Origin: Thomasclavelia sp.
GTDB taxonomy: Bacteria > Bacillota_I > Bacilli_A > Erysipelotrichales > Erysipelotrichaceae
Direction: 5' to 3'
Length of the DNA stretch: 14,181 nt
Assembly (NCBI GenBank): GCA_020024765.1
Contig: JAHHTG010000021.1
Span: forward strand, 1-14,181
Shown here: positions 6,901 through 14,046 of the stretch, one piece after another
Position numbering within the stretch: the stretch's first letter is position 1
How the letters are laid out: each line of letters opens with the position of its first letter
The notes under the pieces: model-generated
What the model saw: the letters and a program-made list of their open reading frames with translations, nothing else
Told to the model about the DNA's origin: nothing
Databases searched by the model: none
Program-made: the position numbers and the translations under genes

Positions 6901-6929
6901 AAAAGGTACACATGAATTGTGTACCTTTT
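6901..6929 (-). terminator. Intrinsic terminator of the alarmone synthetase gene
   Basis: AAAAGGTACAC (6901-6911), seven-base loop, GTGTACCTTTT (6919-6929) is a perfect 11-bp stem ending in TTTT on both strands. It lies 15 bases after the stop codon at 6944 of the minus-strand gene and most likely ends that transcript; it may also back up the terminator at 6847. Confidence 0.8.
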
Positions 6930-6943
6930 AAATGGAATAACTT

Positions 6944-7609
6944 TTAAATCTTTGTATCTTCGCGTAACTTATCCATCTTTTTATCGAGTTCATAAGTTAG
7001 ACAAGCACATTCAAACAAAGATGTTTGCATCTCTTGCGTTATATTATTGCCTTTTTTATAGCGAAGTTGATGTTCCAAGCTTGCCCAACAATCCATAGCA
7101 ATTGTCCGCAATTGAATTTCAACCTTCGTTAAGCGTTTTTCTTTTTCTAAGAAAATCGGCACTTGAACAATTAAATGCAAACTACGATAACCATTTTCTT
7201 TGGGGTCTTGGATATAATCTTTCTTTTCCAATAATTTAATATCATCTTGTGCCAATAAAGCATCAGCTAATTTGTAGACATCATCCACAAATGAACAAAT
7301 AATTCGAATACCCGCAATATCATCAAGATTCTCTTCAATCGAATTAACACTAATTTCTAAATGTTTACGTTGAAGTTTCTCGATAATGCTTGAAAAAGAC
7401 TTTAAGCGAGTCTTGATACCATTAATTGGATTACGATCTTTTTGAAGCGAATATTCTTCATCTAAGACATTAAATTTAGTCTCAATTTCTTTCAAAGCAC
7501 ACCGATAATAGGACATTAAACGTCGATAGTTCATGCTCTTCTCACGAGTCAATGTGATTAATTCTTTTTCATGAGCACTTAAGCTATAATCGAAACTATT
7601 TTCTGACAT
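6944..7609 (-). CDS. relQ: Small alarmone synthetase (RelQ/YjbM type GTP pyrophosphokinase)
   Basis: The enzyme moves pyrophosphate from ATP to GTP or GDP to make (p)ppGpp, the stringent-response alarmone. It is 221 residues and contains only the synthetase domain, without the HD hydrolase or the TGS/ACT regulatory parts of long RelA/SpoT proteins. Motifs are NPINGIKTRLKS (60-71), DDIAGIRIIC (96-105), the G-loop region KDYIQDPKENGYRSLHL (130-146) with Tyr141 for guanine stacking, and VEIQLRT (163-169) with the catalytic Glu164, followed by WASLEHQLRYKK. Length and the C-terminal helix fit RelQ rather than RelP. The ribosome site AAGGAGG (7620-7614) is four bases from the ATG. The gene is directly preceded by an intrinsic terminator (7653-7625) that follows the EIIA gene, leaving no room for its own promoter after the hairpin, so expression may depend on read-through or a promoter inside the EIIA gene. 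Confidence 0.92.
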   Translation of the reverse strand: MSENSFDYSLSAHEKELITLTREKSMNYRRLMSYYRCALKEIETKFNVLDEEYSLQKDRNPINGIKTRLKSFSSIIEKLQRKHLEISVNSIEENLDDIAGIRIICSFVDDVYKLADALLAQDDIKLLEKKDYIQDPKENGYRSLHLIVQVPIFLEKEKRLTKVEIQLRTIAMDCWASLEHQLRYKKGNNITQEMQTSLFECACLTYELDKKMDKLREDTKI

Positions 7610-7624
7610 AGTGCCTCCTTTTTT

Positions 7625-7653
7625 AAAAAGTCGTTACCTTTTAAGTAACGACT
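7625..7653 (-). terminator. Intrinsic terminator between the EIIA gene and relQ, possible attenuator
   Basis: On the minus strand AGTCGTTAC (7653-7645), loop TTAAAAG, GTAACGACT (7637-7629) form a perfect 9-bp stem followed by TTTTT (7629-7625). The T run is directly followed by AAAAAAGGAGG, the relQ ribosome site. It starts nine bases after the EIIA stop codon. Confidence 0.85.
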
Positions 7654-7662
7654 AAATGATAT

Positions 7663-8061
7663 TTACGCGATAATTAATGAATCACGACCAGCTTGCATAA
7701 TGTTTTCAACTACTTCTGAAAGTTTATCAGTTTTAGCACGAGCTGAACATGCTTCACATAGCATTGGCAAATTAGCACCACCGATAATCTTTACATGTGG
7801 ATATTCTTGAGCAGCCATGCTTGCAACTTGCATCGGAGTTCCGAATGGGAAATCAGTTAATACAATAATACTATGGCTATCTTCCATTAAATCTTTAAAA
7901 GCTGAACGAATACGAGTTTCTAGAGCTTCTGGTGTGTCAGTTTTTTTGTAGCAAACTGAGAATAAACTATCTTGTGGACCAACCATAACTTCCATTGCAC
8001 TTAAAAGTCCTGATGAATAATATTCATGGCCAGTCACAACGATTCCAATTTTATTTGTCAT
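7663..8061 (-). CDS. Orphan PTS EIIA component of the mannose/fructose (EIIA-Man) family
   Basis: This 132-residue cytoplasmic protein has the EIIA-Man fold signature. The N-terminal strand IGIVVTGH places His12 where the phosphorylated histidine of ManX lies, and it is followed by SSGLLSAMEVMVG. FPFGTPMQVAS (86-96 region) matches the GGSP loop, and GANLPMLCEA matches the GVNxPML stretch of the family. Such proteins accept phosphate from HPr and pass it to an EIIB. No EIIB, EIIC or EIID gene is present, so it may serve a remote transporter or act as a regulator, for example in dihydroxyacetone kinase (DhaM-like) or sensing roles; this is not resolved by context. The ribosome site AAAGGAAGG lies just before the ATG. 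A minus-strand TATAAT at 8103-8098 is a likely -10. A terminator and relQ follow. Confidence 0.87.
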   Translation of the reverse strand: MTNKIGIVVTGHEYYSSGLLSAMEVMVGPQDSLFSVCYKKTDTPEALETRIRSAFKDLMEDSHSIIVLTDFPFGTPMQVASMAAQEYPHVKIIGGANLPMLCEACSARAKTDKLSEVVENIMQAGRDSLIIA

Positions 8062-8097
8062 AATTACCTTCCTTTATAAATACCTAAACATATATTA

Positions 8098-8103
8098 ATT
8101 ATA
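8098..8103 (-). promoter_or_regulatory. Candidate -10 box of the EIIA gene
   Basis: TATAAT on the minus strand, about 37 bases upstream of the EIIA ATG; predicted start near 8091, leaving about 30 bases of leader with a good ribosome site. The -35 is weak (TTTAAT 17 bases upstream). Confidence 0.45.
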
Positions 8104-8131
8104 CAATTTTATGTCTAACTATTAAAGACCA

Positions 8132-9139
8132 CTAAAATAAAGTCTCTTGGTTATTAATTTTCAAATGTTCATATGCTTTCGATGTCACAACACGGCCTCT
8201 TGGTGTTCGATTCACGAATCCAATTTGCATTAGATATGGTTCATAAACATCTTCAAGCGTCATCGTCTCTTCACCAATCGCCGAAGCCAATGCCTCCAGA
8301 CCTACCGGGCCACCCTTAAAACGTTCAATAATACCACGAAGATATCTAATATCAACATCATCCAATCCTAATGCATCAACTTTCAATCTATTTAAAGCTT
8401 GATCTGTTAATGATTGATTAATGACACCATTATTAAGGACTAAACCGAAGTCACGAACACGTCTAAATAAACGATTCGCAATACGCGGAGTACCACGAGA
8501 ACGCTTTGCAATTTCATGTACTGCATCTTCTTCAATCGGAGTGTTGTAAACTCGTGCAGTACGGCGAACAATTTGTTCAAGTTCTTCTGTTGAATAATAT
8601 TGCAGTTTTGAAATAATACCAAAACGATCCCTTAGTGGAGAAGAAATATCACCAGCTCGTGTCGTAGCACCAACTAATGTAAATGGTGGCAAATCTAAGC
8701 GAATCGAACGAGAACCCGTCTCTTTACCAACCACAATATCAATACAGAAGTCTTCCATTGCTGGATATAAAACTTCTTCGATTGATTTTGGTAAACGATG
8801 AATTTCATCAATGAATAAAATATCGCCAGCTTCAAGAGTTGAAAGAATAGCTGCTAAATCGCCACTTCTTTCAATTGAAGGACCACTTGTTACTTTAACT
8901 TTCGTGCCCATTTCATTAGCCAAAATATAAGCTAAAGTGGTTTTACCAAGTCCGGGCGGACCATATAAAAGTACATGGTCTAAACTTTCATCTCTTAATT
9001 TTGCTGCTTGGATAAATACTTCAAGATTGGCCTTTAAATCTTTTTGGCCAATATATTCACCCAAAGTTTGGGGTCTTAGGGATAAATCGTCAATTTCCGA
9101 ATCTAATAATTCTGACGATACAATACGTTCTTCATTCAT
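8132..9139 (-). CDS. ruvB: Holliday junction branch migration ATPase RuvB
   Basis: RuvB forms hexameric AAA+ rings that pump DNA through the RuvA-bound Holliday junction during recombinational repair. From the ATG at 9139 it is 335 residues, the family norm. Walker A is GPPGLGKT (60-67), Walker B is IDEIHR (110-115), sensor 1 lies in GATTRAGD, and SPLRDRFG (167-174) carries the arginine finger region. The C-terminal winged helix includes RTPRGRV near residue 313. The TTG at 9145 is also in frame, but the site AGAGG over the ruvA stop codon is only three bases from it and nine from the ATG, so I chose the ATG. It follows ruvA with a gap of 12 bases and is co-transcribed and probably translationally coupled. 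Confidence 0.97.
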   Translation of the reverse strand: MNEERIVSSELLDSEIDDLSLRPQTLGEYIGQKDLKANLEVFIQAAKLRDESLDHVLLYGPPGLGKTTLAYILANEMGTKVKVTSGPSIERSGDLAAILSTLEAGDILFIDEIHRLPKSIEEVLYPAMEDFCIDIVVGKETGSRSIRLDLPPFTLVGATTRAGDISSPLRDRFGIISKLQYYSTEELEQIVRRTARVYNTPIEEDAVHEIAKRSRGTPRIANRLFRRVRDFGLVLNNGVINQSLTDQALNRLKVDALGLDDVDIRYLRGIIERFKGGPVGLEALASAIGEETMTLEDVYEPYLMQIGFVNRTPRGRVVTSKAYEHLKINNQETLF

Positions 9140-9151
9140 TTTCAACTACCT

Positions 9152-9718
9152 CTACTTCATGAGTAAAGACAACGCTTTACGAATATAGCCATCAACCGTT
9201 AAATCTTCTTGTTTAATTTGATTAATAACTGGTGTAATTTCTTTTGTCTTATAGCCCAAAGCTTTTAGTGCTTCAATGACATCTTGCATATCCTGGCTAT
9301 TATCTTCTACCTCGTTATTATCTAGACTGACAAGTTTGCCTTTTAAATCTAGAATAATTTGTGACGCAGTTTTTGCACCAATACCTGGTAAATGTTTCAT
9401 AAAAGCAGCATCACCATTTTCAATCGCGTTGACAATAGTTTCCACACTCGCACTAGCCAAAACATTTGATGCAATTTTTGGACCTAACCCCTTAACCGAA
9501 ATTAATTTAATGAAAAGATTATATTCATTTAAGTCTTTGAAACCGAACAAACTGATTTCATCTTCACGAACATTTTGATAAGTATAAATTGTTACTTCTT
9601 CATTTAGTTTCAAGAGTTCAGGATGTTTATAATGAATTCTAAAGCCAATGCCATTGACGTCAATTAGACATTCATCTTTCCCAAACGCATGAACTATTCC
9701 TCTTACAAATCCAATCAT
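9152..9718 (-). CDS. ruvA: Holliday junction DNA-binding protein RuvA
   Basis: RuvA tetramers bind the four-way junction and recruit RuvB. The protein has 188 residues, slightly short of the usual 195-205. Domain I is the N-terminal OB-like barrel (1-63), starting MIGFVRG and carrying the acidic VREDEISLFGF. Domain II has two helix-hairpin-helix motifs, VKGLGPKIA (74-82) and LPGIGAKTASQIILDLKGK. Domain III (about 140-188) is the RuvB-contacting helical bundle with ALKALGYK. The linker of domains II and III is short and acidic. No ruvC is adjacent, as is normal in Bacillota. No ribosome site is seen before the ATG; an extended -10 box ends exactly six bases upstream, predicting a leaderless mRNA. 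Confidence 0.97.
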   Translation of the reverse strand: MIGFVRGIVHAFGKDECLIDVNGIGFRIHYKHPELLKLNEEVTIYTYQNVREDEISLFGFKDLNEYNLFIKLISVKGLGPKIASNVLASASVETIVNAIENGDAAFMKHLPGIGAKTASQIILDLKGKLVSLDNNEVEDNSQDMQDVIEALKALGYKTKEITPVINQIKQEDLTVDGYIRKALSLLMK

Positions 9719-9724
9719 GTATCA

Positions 9725-9733
9725 ATTATAACA
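9725..9733 (-). promoter_or_regulatory. Extended -10 promoter of ruvAB, predicted leaderless
   Basis: On the minus strand TGTTATAAT (9733-9725) is a consensus extended -10. Six bases (TGATAC) separate it from the ruvA ATG, so the predicted start is the A of ATG. There is no clear -35, as expected for extended -10 promoters. It begins immediately after the terminator of the transporter gene. Confidence 0.6.
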
Positions 9734-9735
9734 TT

Positions 9736-9761
9736 AAAAAGAATGACCAAGAAGTCATTCT
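9736..9761 (-). terminator. Intrinsic terminator after the EamA transporter gene
   Basis: AGAATGAC (9761-9754), loop TTCTTG, GTCATTCT (9747-9740) followed by a TTTTT run ending at 9736. It starts seven bases after the transporter stop codon and insulates ruvAB from upstream transcription. Confidence 0.85.
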
Positions 9762-9767
9762 GTGAAA

Positions 9768-10637
9768 TTAGTCAATTGAGGCTAAATATGTACCAACACC
9801 CATAATTAATAAGGCGACAATGAATGATAGCGAGGGTAATTCTCTAAAAATGATAAGTGATAGTCCCGCGCCAATAAATGGTGCAACAGCATAATAAGCA
9901 CTTGTCTTCGCTGCCCCTAATGTTCTTTGAGCGTAAATGTAGCAGAAAATACTTAGGCCATATGCCACAAATCCTAAAATCATTGCACCTAGAACATAAC
10001 TAAATTGAGGAAGTTTTTCGCCAATTGCGTAAGCAATAACTAAAGAACCAAAGCCTGAACCAAAGCCCTTAATCACAACAATTTGCAAGGGATCTTTTTC
10101 AGAAATTGAACGTGTACAGTTATTCTCGAATCCCCAACAAACACACGCAGCTAAAACGAATAACGATCCAAACGAAAACTCTAAACTACTCGCATCTTCA
10201 AATGTTAAAATGATACTTGCAAGTGTTACCAAAACAATAGCCATCCATAATCTCTTAGAAATTTTTTCATTAAAAAGCAATAAAGCAATGATGGAAGTTG
10301 CGACAATCTCAAAATTATTCAATAAAGCCGCATTAGCTGCTGTTGTCTTAGTTAAACCAATCATCAAGAAAATCGGTGCCGCAATATCCAATACCACCAT
10401 GCCTATGGTATATGGCAAATCAGTTTTATTTAATTGTTCCTCGGCATTTTTTATACCCATCGACTTTCGAGTTAAACGGACAAGGCTTAAGCCTACGCCT
10501 GCTCCTAAATATAGTAGCGATGCCATAATAGTTGAGGGAACACGTGCTAGCAATAATTTTGAAACTGGTGAATTTAAGGCGTATAAAGCTGCAGCTAGAA
10601 TTGCCATTAAAATCGCGGTCTTATCTTTAGACTTCAT
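9768..10637 (-). CDS. EamA/DMT-family transporter
   Basis: This 289-residue inner-membrane protein has about ten hydrophobic helices arranged as two EamA repeats, the layout of drug/metabolite (DMT) superfamily exporters. The first repeat spans about 8-145, with ALNSPVSKLLL in helix 1 and the family-typical GLTKTTAANAALLNNFEIVATSI-type region at about 93-115 followed by FNEKISKRLW. The second repeat spans about 155-286, with QRTLGAAKTSAYYAVAPFIGA and FRELPS. The substrate cannot be told from sequence; relatives export amino acids, metabolites or drugs. A ribosome site AGAAAGAG precedes the ATG. It diverges from a TetR-type regulator 163 bases away, which is the usual sign of control by that regulator. 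Confidence 0.9.
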   Translation of the reverse strand: MKSKDKTAILMAILAAALYALNSPVSKLLLARVPSTIMASLLYLGAGVGLSLVRLTRKSMGIKNAEEQLNKTDLPYTIGMVVLDIAAPIFLMIGLTKTTAANAALLNNFEIVATSIIALLLFNEKISKRLWMAIVLVTLASIILTFEDASSLEFSFGSLFVLAACVCWGFENNCTRSISEKDPLQIVVIKGFGSGFGSLVIAYAIGEKLPQFSYVLGAMILGFVAYGLSIFCYIYAQRTLGAAKTSAYYAVAPFIGAGLSLIIFRELPSLSFIVALLIMGVGTYLASID

Positions 10638-10737
10638 GTATAACTCTTTCTAAACTTTTTAATTTAACATACAATAAGTATGATAACGTACAGTTTGTTC
10701 ACTATTATTGTAACTAAGTCATTTAGAAATAATAAGA

Positions 10738-10784
10738 TATAATTTAAATATTCTGTAAGATACTGAACAAATACATTAAAATGT
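10738..10784 (+). promoter_or_regulatory. tetR promoter with candidate TetR-family operator
   Basis: TATAAT (10738-10743) predicts a start near 10750; the -35 is weak. Directly at the start lies a 17-bp imperfect dyad, TTCTGTAAGATACTGAA (10751-10767), of the form TTCnGTA-nnn-TACnGAA. The size and position fit an autoregulatory operator. A further 12-bp perfect dyad, ACATTAAAATGT (10773-10784), lies just before the ribosome site AAAAGGAG (10788-10795). Confidence 0.5.
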
Positions 10785-10800
10785 TCTAAAAGGAGAAATC

Positions 10801-11337
10801 ATGGATCGTCGTCAACAAAAAACAAAAGCTGCAATATATGCCGCCTTTAGTCAATTACTATCAAAATACAACTATAATAAAATCACTGTTCAAGATATTA
10901 TCGATATCGCAAATATTGGACGAACCACTTTCTATGCCCATTTTGAAACAAAAGATGATTTACTAAAAGCCTTATGTGAAGACTTATTTGCTCATATTTT
11001 GGCTTCAACACAAGATGGACATCGAGTTGAGACACCACATTCAGCATTTTGTCACCTTTTAAAGCATTTAGAGGCCGATCATAACCTTTTAACCCTTCTA
11101 TCCTCCGAGAACAACGCCATCTTTCTAAACTATTTTAAAGAGTCTTTAAGTGAACTTATGAAATCACAATTTAACCTTGAAAATCGAGATGATTTAAAGT
11201 TACCCATTGATTTCCTTTATAATCATATCTCGAGCTCATTTGTCAAAATGGTACGTTGGTGGCTAAAAGGTAATCTTAAAACCACACCTGAAGAACTTGA
11301 CCGTTACTTTCACACCATTATTGATCCTATCATTTAA
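10801..11337 (+). CDS. TetR/AcrR-family transcriptional regulator
   Basis: This 178-residue DNA-binding protein has the TetR N-terminal helix-turn-helix at about residues 28-48: ITVQDIIDIANIGRTTFYAHF, with the typical TFYxHF end and KDDLL following. The C-terminal ligand domain (60-178) is helical and contains FVKMVRWWLKG (147-157), a stretch common in DhaS-like regulators of Bacillota (TetR_C_7 type). The ligand is unknown. The gene is divergent from the EamA transporter, so it probably represses that gene and itself. A good ribosome site, AAAAGGAG, lies five bases from the ATG. A bidirectional hairpin overlaps its stop codon. Confidence 0.92.
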   Translation: MDRRQQKTKAAIYAAFSQLLSKYNYNKITVQDIIDIANIGRTTFYAHFETKDDLLKALCEDLFAHILASTQDGHRVETPHSAFCHLLKHLEADHNLLTLLSSENNAIFLNYFKESLSELMKSQFNLENRDDLKLPIDFLYNHISSSFVKMVRWWLKGNLKTTPEELDRYFHTIIDPII

Positions 11338-11359
11338 AAAGACGCACATAGCGTCTTTT
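11337..11359. terminator. Bidirectional intrinsic terminator between tetR and the pyr operon
   Basis: AAAAGACGC (11337-11345), loop ACATA, GCGTCTTTT (11351-11359) is a perfect 9-bp stem with T runs on both strands. It should end the tetR mRNA on the plus strand and pyrCBI on the minus strand. Confidence 0.88.
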
Positions 11360-11367
11360 ATTTATAA

Positions 11368-11790
11368 TTATTCTAATGTGTATTCAGCATCACAATAAGC
11401 ACAACGATAAATTTTCTTATCTTTATCAACCAATTTAAAGATATGCTTAATTTCTTGTTCAACTGAAGTAATACAACGAGGATTCTTACATTTAATTACA
11501 TTAATTAAAGTATCTGGTAATGCTAAATGAGTTTTCTTAACCAATTTACCATCTTTTACTAAGTTAATTGTAATATTATTGTCAATATAACCTAATGCAT
11601 CTAAATCTAAATCGATTTCAGTATCAATTTTAATAATATCTTTACGTCCGTATTTAGTACTATTTACGTTCTTGATAATTGCAACGCAGCAATCCAATTT
11701 ATCAAGTCTTAATAAATTGTAAATCTTCATGCTTTCGCCCGCTTTAATGTGATCAAGGACGACACCTGTTCTTACGCCATCAATATTCAT
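11368..11790 (-). CDS. pyrI: Aspartate carbamoyltransferase regulatory chain PyrI
   Basis: PyrI is the zinc-binding allosteric subunit that docks to PyrB trimers and makes aspartate transcarbamylase sensitive to ATP, CTP and UTP. It has 140 residues against 153 in E. coli. The N-terminal nucleotide-binding domain has VLDHIKAG (11-18), matching the VIDHI stretch with its Asp-His pair, and YGRKDIIKID (47-56), where Lys54 aligns with the E. coli nucleotide-contacting Lys60. The C-terminal zinc domain has Cys101, Cys106, Cys130 and Cys133 in the CX4C...CX2C spacing. The shortening is at both termini; all key residues seen are kept, so effector control is likely. The site GAGAGGGG just after the pyrB stop codon serves it, with a 16-base gap, so both chains come from one mRNA. 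Confidence 0.95.
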   Translation of the reverse strand: MNIDGVRTGVVLDHIKAGESMKIYNLLRLDKLDCCVAIIKNVNSTKYGRKDIIKIDTEIDLDLDALGYIDNNITINLVKDGKLVKKTHLALPDTLINVIKCKNPRCITSVEQEIKHIFKLVDKDKKIYRCAYCDAEYTLE

Positions 11791-11806
11791 TTTCTTTACC
11801 CCTCTC

Positions 11807-12727
11807 TTACTTAATTCCTAATAAGAATAAAATTAATGCCATACGGATATGTTTACCGCATAGAGCTTGGTAGAAATAATCTGCACGTGGATCATCATCA
11901 ACTTCAACAGAAATTTCGTTAACACGAGGAAGTGGATGCATGATTGATAAATCAGGTTTTGCATCTTTTAATTTTTCGAGATTAACGATGTAGCTATCCT
12001 TTAAACGAACATAATCTTCTTGATTGAAGAAACGTTCTTTTTGAACACGTGTCATGTAAAGGATATCTAGTTCACTCATAGCGTCTTCAAGTTTTGTAAC
12101 TTCACGCCATTTAGCACCAGCTGCATCCATCTTTTCTTTAATATATTCAGGAACTCTTAGTTCTTCAGGAGAAATCAAAACAAATTCAATATCTTCATAA
12201 CGAAGCATTGCTTCAATTAGTGAATGGACAGTACGTCCGAATTGTAAATCACCGCATAGACCAATTACTAAGTGATTTAAACGACCTTTGCGACGTTTAA
12301 TTGTAAGTAAATCAGTTAATGTTTGAGTTGGGTGGAAGTGACCACCATCACCAGCATTGATAATTGGAACAATAGTGCGTTGTGTAGCAACAATTGGAGC
12401 ACCTTCCTTAGGGTGACGCATTGCAATAATATCAACATAATTGCCGACAGTGCGAATTGTATCGCTAACACTTTCACCTTTAGCGGCTGAACTTGAATTA
12501 GCACTTGAGAAGCCCAATACTGAACCGCCAAGTTCCAACATAGCAGCTTCAAAGCTTAAACGAGTTCGTGTTGATGGTTCAAAGAATAATGTCGCTAACT
12601 TTTTGTGACGGCAGATATCTTCATAATCCGCAGGATTTGTGACAATATCATCAGCGATTTCGATTAAGTGATCAATTTCTTCAACACTTAAATCGGTAAT
12701 ATTGATTAAGTTTCTGATTTCTTTCAT
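11807..12727 (-). CDS. pyrB: Aspartate carbamoyltransferase catalytic chain PyrB
   Basis: PyrB condenses carbamoyl phosphate and aspartate to N-carbamoyl-aspartate, the committed step of pyrimidine synthesis. The protein has 306 residues, the usual length for E. coli-like catalytic chains. The carbamoyl-phosphate loop FEPSTRTRLSFE is at 49-60, SSSAAKGES supplies the 80s loop (Ser and Lys from the neighbouring chain), HPKEGAP follows at about 134, and MHPLPRVNEI lies near the 240s loop with Arg. Presence of pyrI downstream indicates a class B-type dodecameric holoenzyme. The ribosome site GAAGGAG lies seven bases from the ATG. It is the middle gene of pyrC-pyrB-pyrI, 20 bases after pyrC. Confidence 0.97.
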   Translation of the reverse strand: MKEIRNLINITDLSVEEIDHLIEIADDIVTNPADYEDICRHKKLATLFFEPSTRTRLSFEAAMLELGGSVLGFSSANSSSAAKGESVSDTIRTVGNYVDIIAMRHPKEGAPIVATQRTIVPIINAGDGGHFHPTQTLTDLLTIKRRKGRLNHLVIGLCGDLQFGRTVHSLIEAMLRYEDIEFVLISPEELRVPEYIKEKMDAAGAKWREVTKLEDAMSELDILYMTRVQKERFFNQEDYVRLKDSYIVNLEKLKDAKPDLSIMHPLPRVNEISVEVDDDPRADYFYQALCGKHIRMALILFLLGIK

Positions 12728-12747
12728 TTTTTCTCCTTCAAATAGTT

Positions 12748-14016
12748 TTATTTACTATAGACGCAGTTGCCATCAACATATGTTTGTTCAACTAAACCGT
12801 TAACGCGGTAGTGATCAAATGGAGTGGCATGACCCTTAGACTTAAAGTCTTTACTATCAATTTCAAATTGGGCATTTAAATCGATAATTGCAAAGTCAGC
12901 AGGATATCCTTCGTCGATATATACATCCGGTAAGTTAAAACGCTTACGAGGTTTAATACACATTAATTCAATTAATTGGCGAATTGAAAGGATGTCTTTC
13001 ATAACTAAGTGTGTATATAGCACTGGGAAAGCTGTTTCTAATCCCACGATGCCGAATGGACTATCTTTTAAACCACGACTCTTTTCTTCGTCACTATGTG
13101 GGGCATGATCAGTCGCAATCATATCGATTGTACCATCAAGAATACCTTCAATTAAGGCTTTTTGATCATCGCGCCCTCTTAGTGGTGGATTCATCTTAAA
13201 ACGCCCTGATTCGATTAAATCATCTTCACACAATAATAGATAATGTGGGGCTGTTTCAGCTGAAACATTCACGCCACGACGTTTACCTTGACGGATTAGT
13301 TCAACTGATTCTTTAGTCGAAACGTGGCAAATGTGATAAGGGCAACCAGTCTTAGCAACAAGTTCGATATCGCGTCCAACTTGAACATATTCACTAGCCG
13401 AACTAATACCAACAATGCCATGTTCCTTAGCATAACGACCATCATGAATATAAGCACCCTTTGCAACTAGTGTTTCATCCTCACAGTGAGCAACAATCAT
13501 CTTGCCTAAAGATTTAGCCTTAATCATGGCTTTTTCCATTAGTTCACTAGCCTGAACACCTTTCCCGTCATCCGAGAAAGCACATACATAAGGTGCAATA
13601 GCTTCCATATCAGCCAATTCACCACGACCACTTTGGTCTGAAGTAATAGTACCATAAGGAATAACTTTGATAATTGCATCTCTTTTAATCACATCAAGTT
13701 GAACATTTAAGTTCTCTAAATTTGATGGTGCTGGATTTAAGTTAGGCATTGGACAAACTGTAGTATAACCGCCTCTTGCTGCTGCTTCACAACCAGTCTT
13801 AATTGTTTCTTTATATAAAAAACCAGGTTCACGAAAATGCACATGCACATCAACTAAACCTGGAATAATATTCTTTCCCGAACAATCAATAACGTTGTCA
13901 AAACTAGCAAAGTCGGCTGAGTCAACTAAGTGAATTCTACCATCTACAATAGTAAAATTGCGTTGTTCAAAGCCGTTACAAGTAAATACCATACCATTAG
14001 CGAATAAAGTTTTCAT
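12748..14016 (-). CDS. pyrC: Dihydroorotase PyrC (class I)
   Basis: PyrC cyclises N-carbamoyl-aspartate to dihydroorotate, the third step of pyrimidine synthesis. The protein has 422 residues, typical of the larger class I enzymes of Bacillota and unlike the 340-residue E. coli class. The metal site is intact: HVHFREPG (58-65) with His58, His60 and Arg62; Asp150 in SDDGKG; His177 in AHCED; His231 in CHVS; and Asp303 in TDHAPHS (302-308), the catalytic base. MPNLNPAPS (90-98) and MNPPLR (275-280) bind substrate. It is the first gene of pyrCBI. The site AGAGGTAA is six bases from the ATG. Only about 24 bases separate the predicted transcription start from the ATG. Confidence 0.97.
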   Translation of the reverse strand: MKTLFANGMVFTCNGFEQRNFTIVDGRIHLVDSADFASFDNVIDCSGKNIIPGLVDVHVHFREPGFLYKETIKTGCEAAARGGYTTVCPMPNLNPAPSNLENLNVQLDVIKRDAIIKVIPYGTITSDQSGRGELADMEAIAPYVCAFSDDGKGVQASELMEKAMIKAKSLGKMIVAHCEDETLVAKGAYIHDGRYAKEHGIVGISSASEYVQVGRDIELVAKTGCPYHICHVSTKESVELIRQGKRRGVNVSAETAPHYLLLCEDDLIESGRFKMNPPLRGRDDQKALIEGILDGTIDMIATDHAPHSDEEKSRGLKDSPFGIVGLETAFPVLYTHLVMKDILSIRQLIELMCIKPRKRFNLPDVYIDEGYPADFAIIDLNAQFEIDSKDFKSKGHATPFDHYRVNGLVEQTYVDGNCVYSK

Positions 14017-14046
14017 TTACTTACCTCTACTATCTCAATTTTATAA

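Noticed and set aside
9140..9145. TTG at 9145 as start of ruvB
   Set aside because: The ribosome site AGAGG would be only three bases away; the ATG at 9139 is at nine bases and gives the usual RuvB N-terminus.
8937..9188. Plus-strand open frames over ruvB, ruvA and the transporter (8937-9188, 9276-9578, 10210-10653)
   Set aside because: They are antisense shadows of well-identified genes, with no ribosome sites and no recognisable protein features.
10670..10712. TACAATAA/TTATTGTA inverted repeat between the transporter and tetR as an operator
   Set aside because: The arms are 27 bases apart and AT-rich, which is poor geometry for a TetR dimer and likely by chance; the 17-bp dyad at 10751 is a better candidate.
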